This document shows, one piece after another, positions 6,075 to 11,389 of a stretch of 11,389 nucleotides of DNA. The notes beneath the pieces were generated by a model. The model did not search any database and was not told the DNA's origin. It saw only the letters and a program-made list of their open reading frames with translations. Every line of letters starts with the position of its first letter. Position 1 is the stretch's first letter. Both the position numbers and the translations under genes were made by a program. Location: assembly GCA_041301185.1 (NCBI GenBank), contig JBFYSV010000070.1:1-11389 (forward strand), in the 5' to 3' direction. Source of the stretch: JAQBDA01 sp041301185 (lineage in GTDB: Bacteria; Chloroflexota; Anaerolineae; Anaerolineales; UBA4823).

Positions 6075-8663
6075 TTACCCCCATTCGTCCTGGCTGCCAA
6101 ATTGCGACGAATCAACCCCCAGGTGCTCCAGCAACTCCAGGGTTTTCTCTGTGGAGGGTGTCCCCATAGCCACTCTCCAGTCTCTGTTTTGAAAACTTCG
6201 ATATTCGATGTAGGACCGCAGCCTGGCGATGATCTCCTCTGGAGCATCTTCAGCTATCCGGCGATAAATCCCACCCTGTCCTTCCTGGGGTTGTCCCTTG
6301 AGTTTCTCGACAACGTATCCCAGCCCCAGGTTATCGCCCTTGCTCGATGCAATATACAGCAAGCAAGATAGCATAGCCTCAACAGTCACACCTTTTTCAA
6401 GCAATACGCGTTTCACATGAGGACTGAAGGCATTCAATAGTTGATTTAGATCCCATTTTTTGATATTTATATATTTTCCTACATCCACCACCTGATCCAA
6501 ATTGTCTAAGTCTTGATCTTGATCCTCTGTAGTGGTTGTAGAAATTAATTTTTCAGTATTTTCTAGATCAGTATTTTGAAAATATTCTCTTAGTGCTTCA
6601 TCCAAATGGTTATTTAAAACCAGGTATTTTAACCCTCTCATCCACGCCCAAAAAACAACTCCCAGGTGTTCAAACGCGCCCATATTAGTATCGGTGATCT
6701 TCCCAATCGCGCCTGAGAACACTGTGGTTATCCTCCCGATTCCGCCCAGACTGGGGGCAGTGATGCTGTCAATTGCGCCCGAGTCTGTGGGTACGATCTC
6801 CTTAATCGCGCCCGAATCCTCGTGAGTGATACTCTGATTCGCGCCCAGGTAGTTGTTTGTGATCCTCTCAAACGCGCCCAGAAGGTCGGCTGCTACAGAG
6901 GGTTCAAGGTCGCAAGAGAGCCCTGGCTGGACGGGGATACCGTGTTTCTGGATAAGTGTCTGGACTGCTTCGTCAGTTTCCCGGACGATCCGCTCAAGCG
7001 AACTGTCGTTCATGGCTGAGACAATCTCAAATGCCTCCAGAAAAGCTGTTTTCTGTTCCGGGGTCAGGGTAAAATAGCGCTGGGCGAAGGGGAACAAGGC
7101 GGTGTAGAGCGCCTCATGGAGCGGGATCAGCGGGTCAAACAGCTTGACCTGTGCCTTGAACGAAGAAACCTGTCCGCGCCCGTCCGCCTCGGCTTCGATA
7201 ATCTCGACAAATTGTGCCGCATACTCTTTGACAAAACACCTTTTCGATTGGGAGAGCTTTTCCAGGGACTCCCGGGATGAAAGGTCAGCGCTCTTCACTT
7301 CGTCTTTTTGGGCATGGGGAGCAGGGAACCACTCTCGCACGGTTTTGGGGCGCTGCAAGCCGAGGGCGCCGGCGAGCTCCTGATAGCCGCCGCGCAAAGT
7401 GACCGTGTCACGCAATTCACCGGTCTGGCGGTTGTAGAAACAGCGGTCGCGTAATAGAAGTGTTGCCCAGCCTGGTCCGTGGCCGAGCAGGGGTTGCCAG
7501 TGCAGCAGATAATACCAGCTGATGTGGAGCTGGTCGTTGGGGGGCAGAAGTCGCTCGACCAGTTCATCGACCAGATCAGCCAGTTTTTTCGATGCCAATT
7601 TGGCCTCGATCCCCAACGCCGAATAGATTACGTTGTGGATCAGGCACTCGTCGGGTCCTCCCTCCAGCCAATCCTGGGGAGGTGGCGGTGGAGGGAAGGG
7701 AAAGACGTCGCGCGGCTCAACACGGTAATCGCCCCTGACCAGCTGGGTCAAGACGCCGACCGGATCATCCTGGATGTTGAGGTCTGCCAGGTAGGCATGC
7801 AAGGCCCGGGTATCTCCTGGGGTGAGCGGGGCGGTGGAGCGAAACAAGAAGCGCGTCGGCCGTTTTTTAGTGATGCCGGCTTTTTCGTCCCGTATCCAGC
7901 GCTTTTCGCTGGTTTTATAGGGAACCTTTTTGAGAAACCAGCCCAGTTCCGGGTCGTCCAGGTGGCGCCAGATGCTACTCTCGGCGATGCCAGCGACCGC
8001 AGCCAGGAGTGGACCGGGCGCCTCAAAAGCCAGATTGGCTTTGGCCGTCGATCTGCGGCAGAGATAGAAGGCCTGGAAGCAGGCCACCACAATAGATGTA
8101 CGCAAAGGTCCTATATAGGGGATCCAGCGCAACAGGTAGCCGGGTACGACCACTACCCTTTTGGGCGAGGTGAAGACGCCTCGCAGGCTGTTCTGAATCA
8201 GCGCCAGCTGGATTTTGTCCAGCCGGGAAGCCTCTTCGTCTGCCTCGGTTGGCGAGGCTCCGGCAACGATTTCAAATTGGTCTGTAGGAGCTTGTGCGGC
8301 CTGGCTGGCCTGATCTTGTTTCAGGGTATACCTGGCGATAATCTCATTTAGTGAGACTTCACGATCTTCATACACCACCAGCTCGATCCGCGCCTCTTCT
8401 TCGAAGACCTCCTTCAGCGCCCTTTCCAAAACCGGGCGAGCGTAATTTTGTGCCAGGCTGAGCGTGGCTCTGTCCGGGGCTCCGAACACAAACAACCCCT
8501 GGTGCGTGTCAATAAACAACAGTCGCAATTGCTTGATCAACTCGCCCGTGTCAAGACCGCTCGGGTGAGCCCGCGGCGAGACTCGCTCCCAGATGGCCCG
8601 GGTGGTGCTCAGCAAGGTATTAGGGTCTGTTACGATATTCGACGAAATGGTCGTATCCGCCAT
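6075..8663 (-). CDS. Putative replication initiator with DnaA domain I-like N terminus
   Basis: An 862-residue protein. Residues about 22-100 resemble DnaA domain I (IWERV, then LLFIDTHQGLFVFGAPDR, LAQNYARPVLERALKEV and IELVVYED). Residues 165-247 (SPKRVVVVPGYLLRWIPYIG, then GPLLAAVAGIAESSIWRHLD) look like a winged-helix DNA-binding region, and a second HTH-like stretch lies near 425-447. A proline run (323-329) separates parts. Residues 595-671 are seven consecutive 11-residue repeats of the form [SL]GAIxxITxxx. They are followed by an Asn/Asp/Ile-rich stretch coded by AT-rich DNA and a helical C terminus. There is no AAA+ domain, so it is not DnaA itself. Position beside parAB and a toxin-antitoxin pair supports a plasmid-type initiator, but this is inference. 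The ATG follows a purine-rich GGGGAGAGAGAAG sequence. Confidence 0.6.
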   Translation of the reverse strand: MADTTISSNIVTDPNTLLSTTRAIWERVSPRAHPSGLDTGELIKQLRLLFIDTHQGLFVFGAPDRATLSLAQNYARPVLERALKEVFEEEARIELVVYEDREVSLNEIIARYTLKQDQASQAAQAPTDQFEIVAGASPTEADEEASRLDKIQLALIQNSLRGVFTSPKRVVVVPGYLLRWIPYIGPLRTSIVVACFQAFYLCRRSTAKANLAFEAPGPLLAAVAGIAESSIWRHLDDPELGWFLKKVPYKTSEKRWIRDEKAGITKKRPTRFLFRSTAPLTPGDTRALHAYLADLNIQDDPVGVLTQLVRGDYRVEPRDVFPFPPPPPPQDWLEGGPDECLIHNVIYSALGIEAKLASKKLADLVDELVERLLPPNDQLHISWYYLLHWQPLLGHGPGWATLLLRDRCFYNRQTGELRDTVTLRGGYQELAGALGLQRPKTVREWFPAPHAQKDEVKSADLSSRESLEKLSQSKRCFVKEYAAQFVEIIEAEADGRGQVSSFKAQVKLFDPLIPLHEALYTALFPFAQRYFTLTPEQKTAFLEAFEIVSAMNDSSLERIVRETDEAVQTLIQKHGIPVQPGLSCDLEPSVAADLLGAFERITNNYLGANQSITHEDSGAIKEIVPTDSGAIDSITAPSLGGIGRITTVFSGAIGKITDTNMGAFEHLGVVFWAWMRGLKYLVLNNHLDEALREYFQNTDLENTEKLISTTTTEDQDQDLDNLDQVVDVGKYINIKKWDLNQLLNAFSPHVKRVLLEKGVTVEAMLSCLLYIASSKGDNLGLGYVVEKLKGQPQEGQGGIYRRIAEDAPEEIIARLRSYIEYRSFQNRDWRVAMGTPSTEKTLELLEHLGVDSSQFGSQDEWG
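6441..6650. other. AT-rich tract inside the rep-like gene, possible DNA-unwinding element
   Basis: By hand count 6441-6640 holds 60 G or C in 200 bases (30%), and 6541-6600 only 14 in 60, well below the rest of the gene. It touches the repeat array on its 3' coding side. A 9-bp direct repeat CAGTATTTT occurs at 6554 and 6569, 15 bases apart. The encoded residues are unusually rich in Asn, Asp, Thr and Ile, as expected if DNA composition rather than protein function is selected. Confidence 0.5.
6651..6881. repeat. Seven tandem 33-bp repeats within the rep-like gene (iteron-like)
   Basis: Seven head-to-tail units of exactly 33 bases begin at 6849, 6816, 6783, 6750, 6717, 6684 and 6651. On the plus strand units share a core near GTGATCcTCccAATCGCGCCC, and each encodes 11 residues (SGAIDSITAPS, SGAIGKITDTN and so on). 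The conserved Gly uses GGC in all seven, and five units use GCG for the next Ala, so conservation reaches synonymous positions. The first and last units are the most diverged. This may be a protein repeat, a DNA-binding array, or both. Confidence 0.8.
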
Positions 8664-8715
8664 TCTTCTCTCTCCCCCCGAGCTTATTCGAGGAATGGCG
8701 CACGAAAGCCAAGCC

Positions 8716-8744
8716 TTGACTTTCTCTATTTTATCGAATAGAAT
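8716..8744 (+). promoter_or_regulatory. Sigma-70-like promoter reading away from the rep-like gene
   Basis: TTGACT (8716-8721) is followed after exactly 17 bases by TAGAAT (8739-8744); each hexamer matches five of six consensus bases. It reads rightwards, opposite to both neighbouring genes, so it would make either a short independent transcript or RNA antisense to the 3' end of the ATPase gene. It overlaps the 10-bp inverted repeat. Confidence 0.45.
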
Positions 8745-8762
8745 TCAAGCATATAGAGAAAG
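8720..8762. repeat. Perfect 10-bp inverted repeat upstream of the rep-like gene
   Basis: CTTTCTCTAT (8720-8729) and ATAGAGAAAG (8753-8762) are exact reverse complements, 23 bases apart. They lie 57-99 bases upstream of the rep-like start and overlap the plus-strand promoter, a good position for autoregulation of an initiator gene. Confidence 0.5.
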
Positions 8763-8841
8763 CAAATCAACGCCATCTTCGGGCGCACTCCCCCAACGCT
8801 TGCCAGGCTCCGGGGAGTTCCGCTTTTAAAGGGGGTATTCT

Positions 8842-8883
8842 ATGGTCCAGCGAGTGGTAGGACAAAAACAGATCAGGTCATAG
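8842..8883 (+). CDS. Possible 13-codon leader ORF
   Basis: ATG at 8842 opens a frame of 13 codons (MVQRVVGQKQIRS) ending in TAG. A purine-rich AAAGGGGG ends six bases before it, and a good plus-strand promoter lies about 100 bases upstream. A small hairpin follows at 8885-8901. The order of promoter, ribosome site, tiny ORF and hairpin resembles a leader-peptide arrangement, but an ORF this short can arise by chance. Confidence 0.15.
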   Translation: MVQRVVGQKQIRS

Positions 8884-8972
8884 GTTTAGCTCCCGGCTAA
8901 ATCGTAGCATAGATTCCGGCAAGGTGCTGGCTGAAGGTCCATAACAAGCCAACACCGGAAAGGGGTGTGTGC

Positions 8973-9797
8973 TTACCTGAGTTTTGTTTCCATGTAGGCC
9001 TGCGTTGTGGCCGTGACAACCGGCAGCGTGGCGGTTTCCAGATGTCCTGTCGCCATGGCGTTCAGCACGCGCCCGCAGATGTTGATGACATCGCTTGGGT
9101 TGCCGAAAGTTGCCTCCCAGAGATACATCAGCGCTTCCGCCGGGAAGATCGACGTGCTCCGTCCGGCCACCAAGGAACGGAAGTTGATCATGGCTACAGT
9201 GTCCTCCAGGTCAAGATCGGCCAGGGTGTAGCGGTAGGCCTGTTCGGCCACCTCCGACACGCGCCCCAGGGCCACAGCCAGGCTGGGCCTACCAAATACG
9301 AAGACAGGCGCCACGCTGGATGCGATCTCGTACAATTGGCTAAATGCCTCTCTAGAGGGGTCTTCCTGAGTGTCGAAGACGATCACCGTTGCCCGTCCGC
9401 TAGCGGCCTGGGACTTGATGTAGCTCGATAGCTCGTCCCACTGGCCATCGACGCCTTTTCGCCGGTTAAGCGACAGGGCGTCTGAGACAGCTGCCAGCAC
9501 CGCGTACTCTGTGTCAACCGGGACGTTGAGCAGATAGGCCATGCAGTATTCATCCGGCTGGCACAGGTAGTATGATTCCAGGCGGCGCGCCACAATGGAT
9601 TTCCCCACCCCGGCATGTCCATCGATCACAGCCAGACCGGAGGATCTCTCTACCGCACCGAACAAACGTTCTAATAACGGGCCGTGCTGCGAGGTCAGGC
9701 AAAGAAATCGCGAATCCGGGATTGGGCTGAAGGGATCCTCTGAAAAACCCAGCGAGCGAAGGTAAAGGGTGCGGGCGGGATATCGCGGTAATGCCAA
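8973..9797 (-). CDS. ExeA-like AAA+ ATPase
   Basis: A soluble ATPase of about 274 residues. It starts like ExeA/GspA-type ATPases (SLGFSEDPFSPIPDSRFLCL), then has a clear Walker A, GHAGVGKS (about 60-67), and a Walker B-like VIVFDTQED (about 138-146), where the usual DEAQ-type glutamate directly after Asp is Thr. The C-terminal part (LEDTVAMINFR, FPAEALMYLWEATFGNPSDV) matches the family's lid region. There is no membrane helix or peptidoglycan-binding domain, so a secretion role is unlikely; the related TniB/TnsC/MuB-type ATPases work on DNA. An upstream TTG at 9813-9815 is in frame, but the TTG at 9795-9797 is preceded by AGGAG at good spacing and is preferred. It diverges from parA and has its own strong promoter. 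Its partner is unknown. Confidence 0.75.
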   Translation of the reverse strand: MALPRYPARTLYLRSLGFSEDPFSPIPDSRFLCLTSQHGPLLERLFGAVERSSGLAVIDGHAGVGKSIVARRLESYYLCQPDEYCMAYLLNVPVDTEYAVLAAVSDALSLNRRKGVDGQWDELSSYIKSQAASGRATVIVFDTQEDPSREAFSQLYEIASSVAPVFVFGRPSLAVALGRVSEVAEQAYRYTLADLDLEDTVAMINFRSLVAGRSTSIFPAEALMYLWEATFGNPSDVINICGRVLNAMATGHLETATLPVVTATTQAYMETKLR

Positions 9798-9805
9798 GGG
9801 GCGCT

Positions 9806-9810
9806 CTCCT
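9806..9810 (-). promoter_or_regulatory. Shine-Dalgarno AGGAG deciding the ATPase start
   Basis: AGGAG on the minus strand ends eight bases before the TTG at 9795-9797. The other in-frame TTG (9813-9815) has no such sequence upstream, so the later start is favoured. Confidence 0.6.
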
Positions 9811-9853
9811 GTCAAGTACAGGTGTGGAACTCCAGCGGGTGATTCTTGTCCTG

Positions 9854-9882
9854 ATTGTACATCAATGTCCTTTGCCTGTCAA
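9854..9882 (-). promoter_or_regulatory. Near-consensus sigma-70 promoter of the ATPase gene
   Basis: On the minus strand a perfect -35 TTGACA (9877-9882) is followed after 17 bases by TACAAT (9854-9859, five of six). The expected transcript start near 9847 lies about 50 bases before the preferred TTG start. This is the best promoter match in the window. Confidence 0.75.
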
Positions 9883-9937
9883 ACGGTTTTCAGTCGATTA
9901 TTTTCGCGTGGAAAGCTTTTGAAGTATAAATTAGTGC

Positions 9938-9966
9938 TTGCAAATACTTGTATTTTTGTTTATAAT
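9938..9966 (+). promoter_or_regulatory. Sigma-70 promoter of parAB with a dyad in the spacer
   Basis: TTGCAA (9938-9943) and a perfect TATAAT (9961-9966) are 17 bases apart, about 80 bases before the parA ATG. An inverted repeat AAATAC-TT-GTATTT (9942-9955) covers most of the spacer, where a bound repressor would block RNA polymerase. ParA or ParB autorepression is common for plasmid par operons and would fit. Confidence 0.7.
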
Positions 9967-9978
9967 CTTTATAGTGGT

Positions 9979-10011
9979 TTGTTTGGCGCCCCTTTCGGCG
10001 CTCTAAAACAA
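9979..10011 (+). other. Hairpin in the parA leader
   Basis: In the expected parA leader, TTGTTT (9979-9984) pairs with AAACAA (10006-10011), and inside it GCGCC (9986-9990) pairs with GGCGC (9997-10001) around a 6-base loop. No long T-run follows, so it is not a clear terminator. It may affect mRNA stability or serve as a protein site. Confidence 0.4.
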
Positions 10012-10045
10012 GGGTCGTTGCCTACTTGTTCAATATACGGAGACT

Positions 10046-10855
10046 ATGGACGCCAGGGTAATCGGGATCATCAACCATAAAGGGGGATGTGGCAAGACCA
10101 CCACCGCGGTCAATATGTGTGGAATGATCGCTGAGTGGCCGCCGAGTGATAAGCTACGCAAGGTCTTGCTTATCGATATGGACCCCCAGGGAAGCGCACT
10201 GAAATGTGTCAGTTACGACCAGAACCCTGCCGGAGAGGGGGATCTGGCGGAGCTTATGTTGGCAACGCCGCCGGGCAGGCTACCCCTGGCGGTTCACATC
10301 CAGCGCAGCCCCTGGCCAGGCCACATCGATTATATTCCCTCCAAAGAAGAGGCCATGGTGGAGGCGCAGGCATTAATGACCCAGCGCCACATTAACCCTG
10401 TGGCGGTCTTGCGCCGGCTGATCAAGCCGGTCCTGAACCTGTATGACTATATCATTGTGGATACTGGCCCGACCCAAGGTATCCTGATGTGGAATGTCCT
10501 CTACGCGATCGATTATGCCCTTGTCCCAACGATGCTGGACACGATCTCTCTGCAAGAGCTTCCCAAGGTATTGCGAAACCTTGACCGGCTGGAGATCGAG
10601 TTTGACCAGCGACCGAAATTGCTCGGCGTCCTGCCGGTCTCCTACCGCAAAGGGGTCTCGATCCAGGAAGAAGTGTTGGAACATCTACACCAAAAGTTCC
10701 GCGGCCTGATGTTCGAGCCCGTTCCCTTGAACACAGATATTCCGGAAGCGTATAATGCCAGGCTCCCTATTCACCGCTACAACGCCAGCGCCCCGGCTAC
10801 CAAGGCTTATGTCGCTGCCACCAAGGAGGTGATGAACCGTGTCCAAAAAGCGTAG
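10046..10855 (+). CDS. parA: ParA-family partition ATPase
   Basis: A 269-residue ATPase of the ParA/Soj family, which moves or positions DNA with ParB. The N terminus holds the deviant Walker A HKGGCGKTT (11-19), with both the signature Lys 12 and Lys 17. The A' motif is LLIDMDPQGSA (41-51), and the Walker B is YDYIIVDTGP (133-142). There is no N-terminal HTH, so it is the short type, like Soj or type Ib plasmid ParA, rather than P1 or F type. The ATG is preceded by GGAG only three bases away, so initiation may be modest. The gene overlaps the start of parB by 17 bases and diverges from the ExeA-like ATPase. Chromosomal Soj-type copies exist, but the neighbouring rep-like and toxin-antitoxin genes favour a plasmid-like replicon. 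Confidence 0.92.
   Translation: MDARVIGIINHKGGCGKTTTAVNMCGMIAEWPPSDKLRKVLLIDMDPQGSALKCVSYDQNPAGEGDLAELMLATPPGRLPLAVHIQRSPWPGHIDYIPSKEEAMVEAQALMTQRHINPVAVLRRLIKPVLNLYDYIIVDTGPTQGILMWNVLYAIDYALVPTMLDTISLQELPKVLRNLDRLEIEFDQRPKLLGVLPVSYRKGVSIQEEVLEHLHQKFRGLMFEPVPLNTDIPEAYNARLPIHRYNASAPATKAYVAATKEVMNRVQKA
10823..10832 (+). promoter_or_regulatory. Strong Shine-Dalgarno fixing the parB GTG start
   Basis: AAGGAGGTGA is a full match to the anti-Shine-Dalgarno sequence and sits inside the end of parA. From the AGGAGG core there are nine bases to GTG at 10839-10841. The nearby ATG at 10832-10834 is in the parA frame and ends at the parA stop, so it cannot start parB. Confidence 0.75.
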
Positions 10856-11389
10856 ACCGCCGATCAATATCCCCGGGCTGGACGCTCTCGAGGACCAGGG
10901 CGGCCGGTTGCCTGGCAGCTCGATTGAGGCGCATTACCTGCGTCAGACGGATGTAGAGCGCGAAGACGAAGCCGGTTTCATCGCTTCGGATTATCCACTG
11001 GCATTGATCGAGCCTGATTTTTATCAGGGACGCGGCGGCGTATTGCCGCGCAGCCTGACCTTCGACGTCATCCAGAAAAACACCACCCATTTAACAGCGT
11101 TGGAAGCGTGGATTAATGGCCTGGTGGAGGGCACCCCGGAGCACGAAGAATACCTGCGGCTGATCAGCCTGAAAGAGTCGATCCGCAGTGTAGGGCTGCT
11201 ACACCCGATTCATATCTATATGGACGCCGAGACAAAGGCGTTCCGCCTCCTGGCCGGTGAGCGCCGCTATTGGGCTTTCTGGCTGCTGCGCATGGAGACC
11301 GGGGAATATGAAACCATCCCCGCCGTGATCCACGCCGAGCCTTCCCGCTTTCTGCAGATTACCGAAAACGAAGAGGTCGAGCCGCTTTC
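10839..11389 (+). CDS. parB: ParB/Spo0J-family partition protein (partial, runs off the window)
   Basis: An open frame of 183 codons that continues past the end of the window. A long, charged N-terminal extension (about 1-105) precedes the ParB nuclease/CTPase-like domain: LKESIRSVGLLHPIHIY (111-127), LLAGERRYWAFWLLR (137-151, the GERRY motif) and IPAVIH (160-165). The motif normally written ENxxR reads ENEEV here (176-180), so the Arg that helps bind nucleotide in this family is Val. The HTH that reads parS lies beyond the window. Start GTG is set by a very strong Shine-Dalgarno sequence, and the overlap with parA implies co-transcription and coupled translation. The extension is longer than in chromosomal Spo0J. 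No sequence like the canonical chromosomal parS was seen. Confidence 0.88.
   Translation, partial: MSKKRRPPINIPGLDALEDQGGRLPGSSIEAHYLRQTDVEREDEAGFIASDYPLALIEPDFYQGRGGVLPRSLTFDVIQKNTTHLTALEAWINGLVEGTPEHEEYLRLISLKESIRSVGLLHPIHIYMDAETKAFRLLAGERRYWAFWLLRMETGEYETIPAVIHAEPSRFLQITENEEVEPL

Larger units (their letters stand above)
8664..8972. other. Non-coding gap upstream of the rep-like gene
   Basis: There is no gene of ordinary length in these 309 bases. They hold the rep-like ribosome-binding sequence, a 10-bp inverted repeat (8720-8762), a good plus-strand promoter (8716-8744), a possible 13-codon leader ORF (8842-8883), a small hairpin TTTAGC-TCCCG-GCTAAA (8885-8901), and a weak stem ACACC/GGTGT (8952-8968) just after the ATPase stop codon. 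No convincing minus-strand promoter for the rep-like gene was found; the best match is TTGCTT, 17 bases, TCTATT. Confidence 0.5.

Noticed and set aside
6651..6881. CRISPR array
   Set aside because: The units are contiguous 33-bp repeats in a coding frame, with no unique spacers between identical repeats and no cas genes nearby.
7479..8351. Plus-strand open frame of 290 codons
   Set aside because: It lies wholly inside the rep-like gene on the other strand, has no recognisable family motif, and is a reading-frame shadow of GC-rich codons.
1..11389. tRNA or rRNA genes
   Set aside because: No cloverleaf with the T-loop GTTCRA pattern and no conserved rRNA stretch was recognised on either strand.

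Overview
The window looks like the maintenance backbone of a plasmid, chromid or integrative element from a Chloroflexota (probably Anaerolineae-like) bacterium. This assignment rests on gene families and base composition, not on a database search. The supporting pieces are: a histidine kinase with a PDZ domain, many membrane segments and a GAF domain, beside a NarL/FixJ regulator; a DUF1814/AbiEii toxin with a C-terminal DUF6922-like antitoxin; a large protein with a DnaA domain I-like N terminus; an ExeA-like ATPase; and ParA/ParB. Codon use is moderately GC-rich, with TGA, TAA and TAG all used as stops.

Layout. (1) 1-3402, minus strand: a two-component system, response regulator first and kinase second. 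The kinase reading frame carries a single in-frame TGA a few codons before its phospho-accepting histidine, so it is split into a sensor half and a catalytic half. (2) 3521-5710, minus strand: a four-gene cluster of antitoxin (two ribbon-helix-helix (RHH) domains plus a DUF6922-like domain), AbiEii-type nucleotidyltransferase toxin, an RHH/excisionase-type fusion protein, and a small RHH protein. (3) 5711-6074: a non-coding, AT-rich control region with two exact 20-bp direct repeats flanking a perfect hairpin, a wide 10-bp inverted repeat, and a terminator-like hairpin for the next gene. (4) 6075-8663, minus strand: an 862-residue replication-initiator-like protein. Its gene carries seven consecutive 33-bp (11-residue) repeats directly beside a stretch of about 30% GC, which is the arrangement of an iteron origin placed inside a rep gene. 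(5) 8664-8972: a non-coding gap with a 10-bp inverted repeat, a good plus-strand promoter and a possible 13-codon leader ORF. (6) 8973-9797, minus strand: an ExeA-like AAA+ ATPase, transcribed divergently from (7) parA-parB (10046 to the window end, plus strand), with near-consensus promoters for both in the gap between them.

Working together: ParA/ParB would segregate the replicon, the DnaA-like protein would start replication (perhaps at repeats inside its own gene), the toxin-antitoxin pair would stabilise it, and the small DNA-binding proteins would regulate it. The role of the ExeA-like ATPase is unknown. The most interesting signal is the repeat array plus AT-rich tract inside the rep-like gene. 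The kinase nonsense codon and the RHH-rich operon come next.
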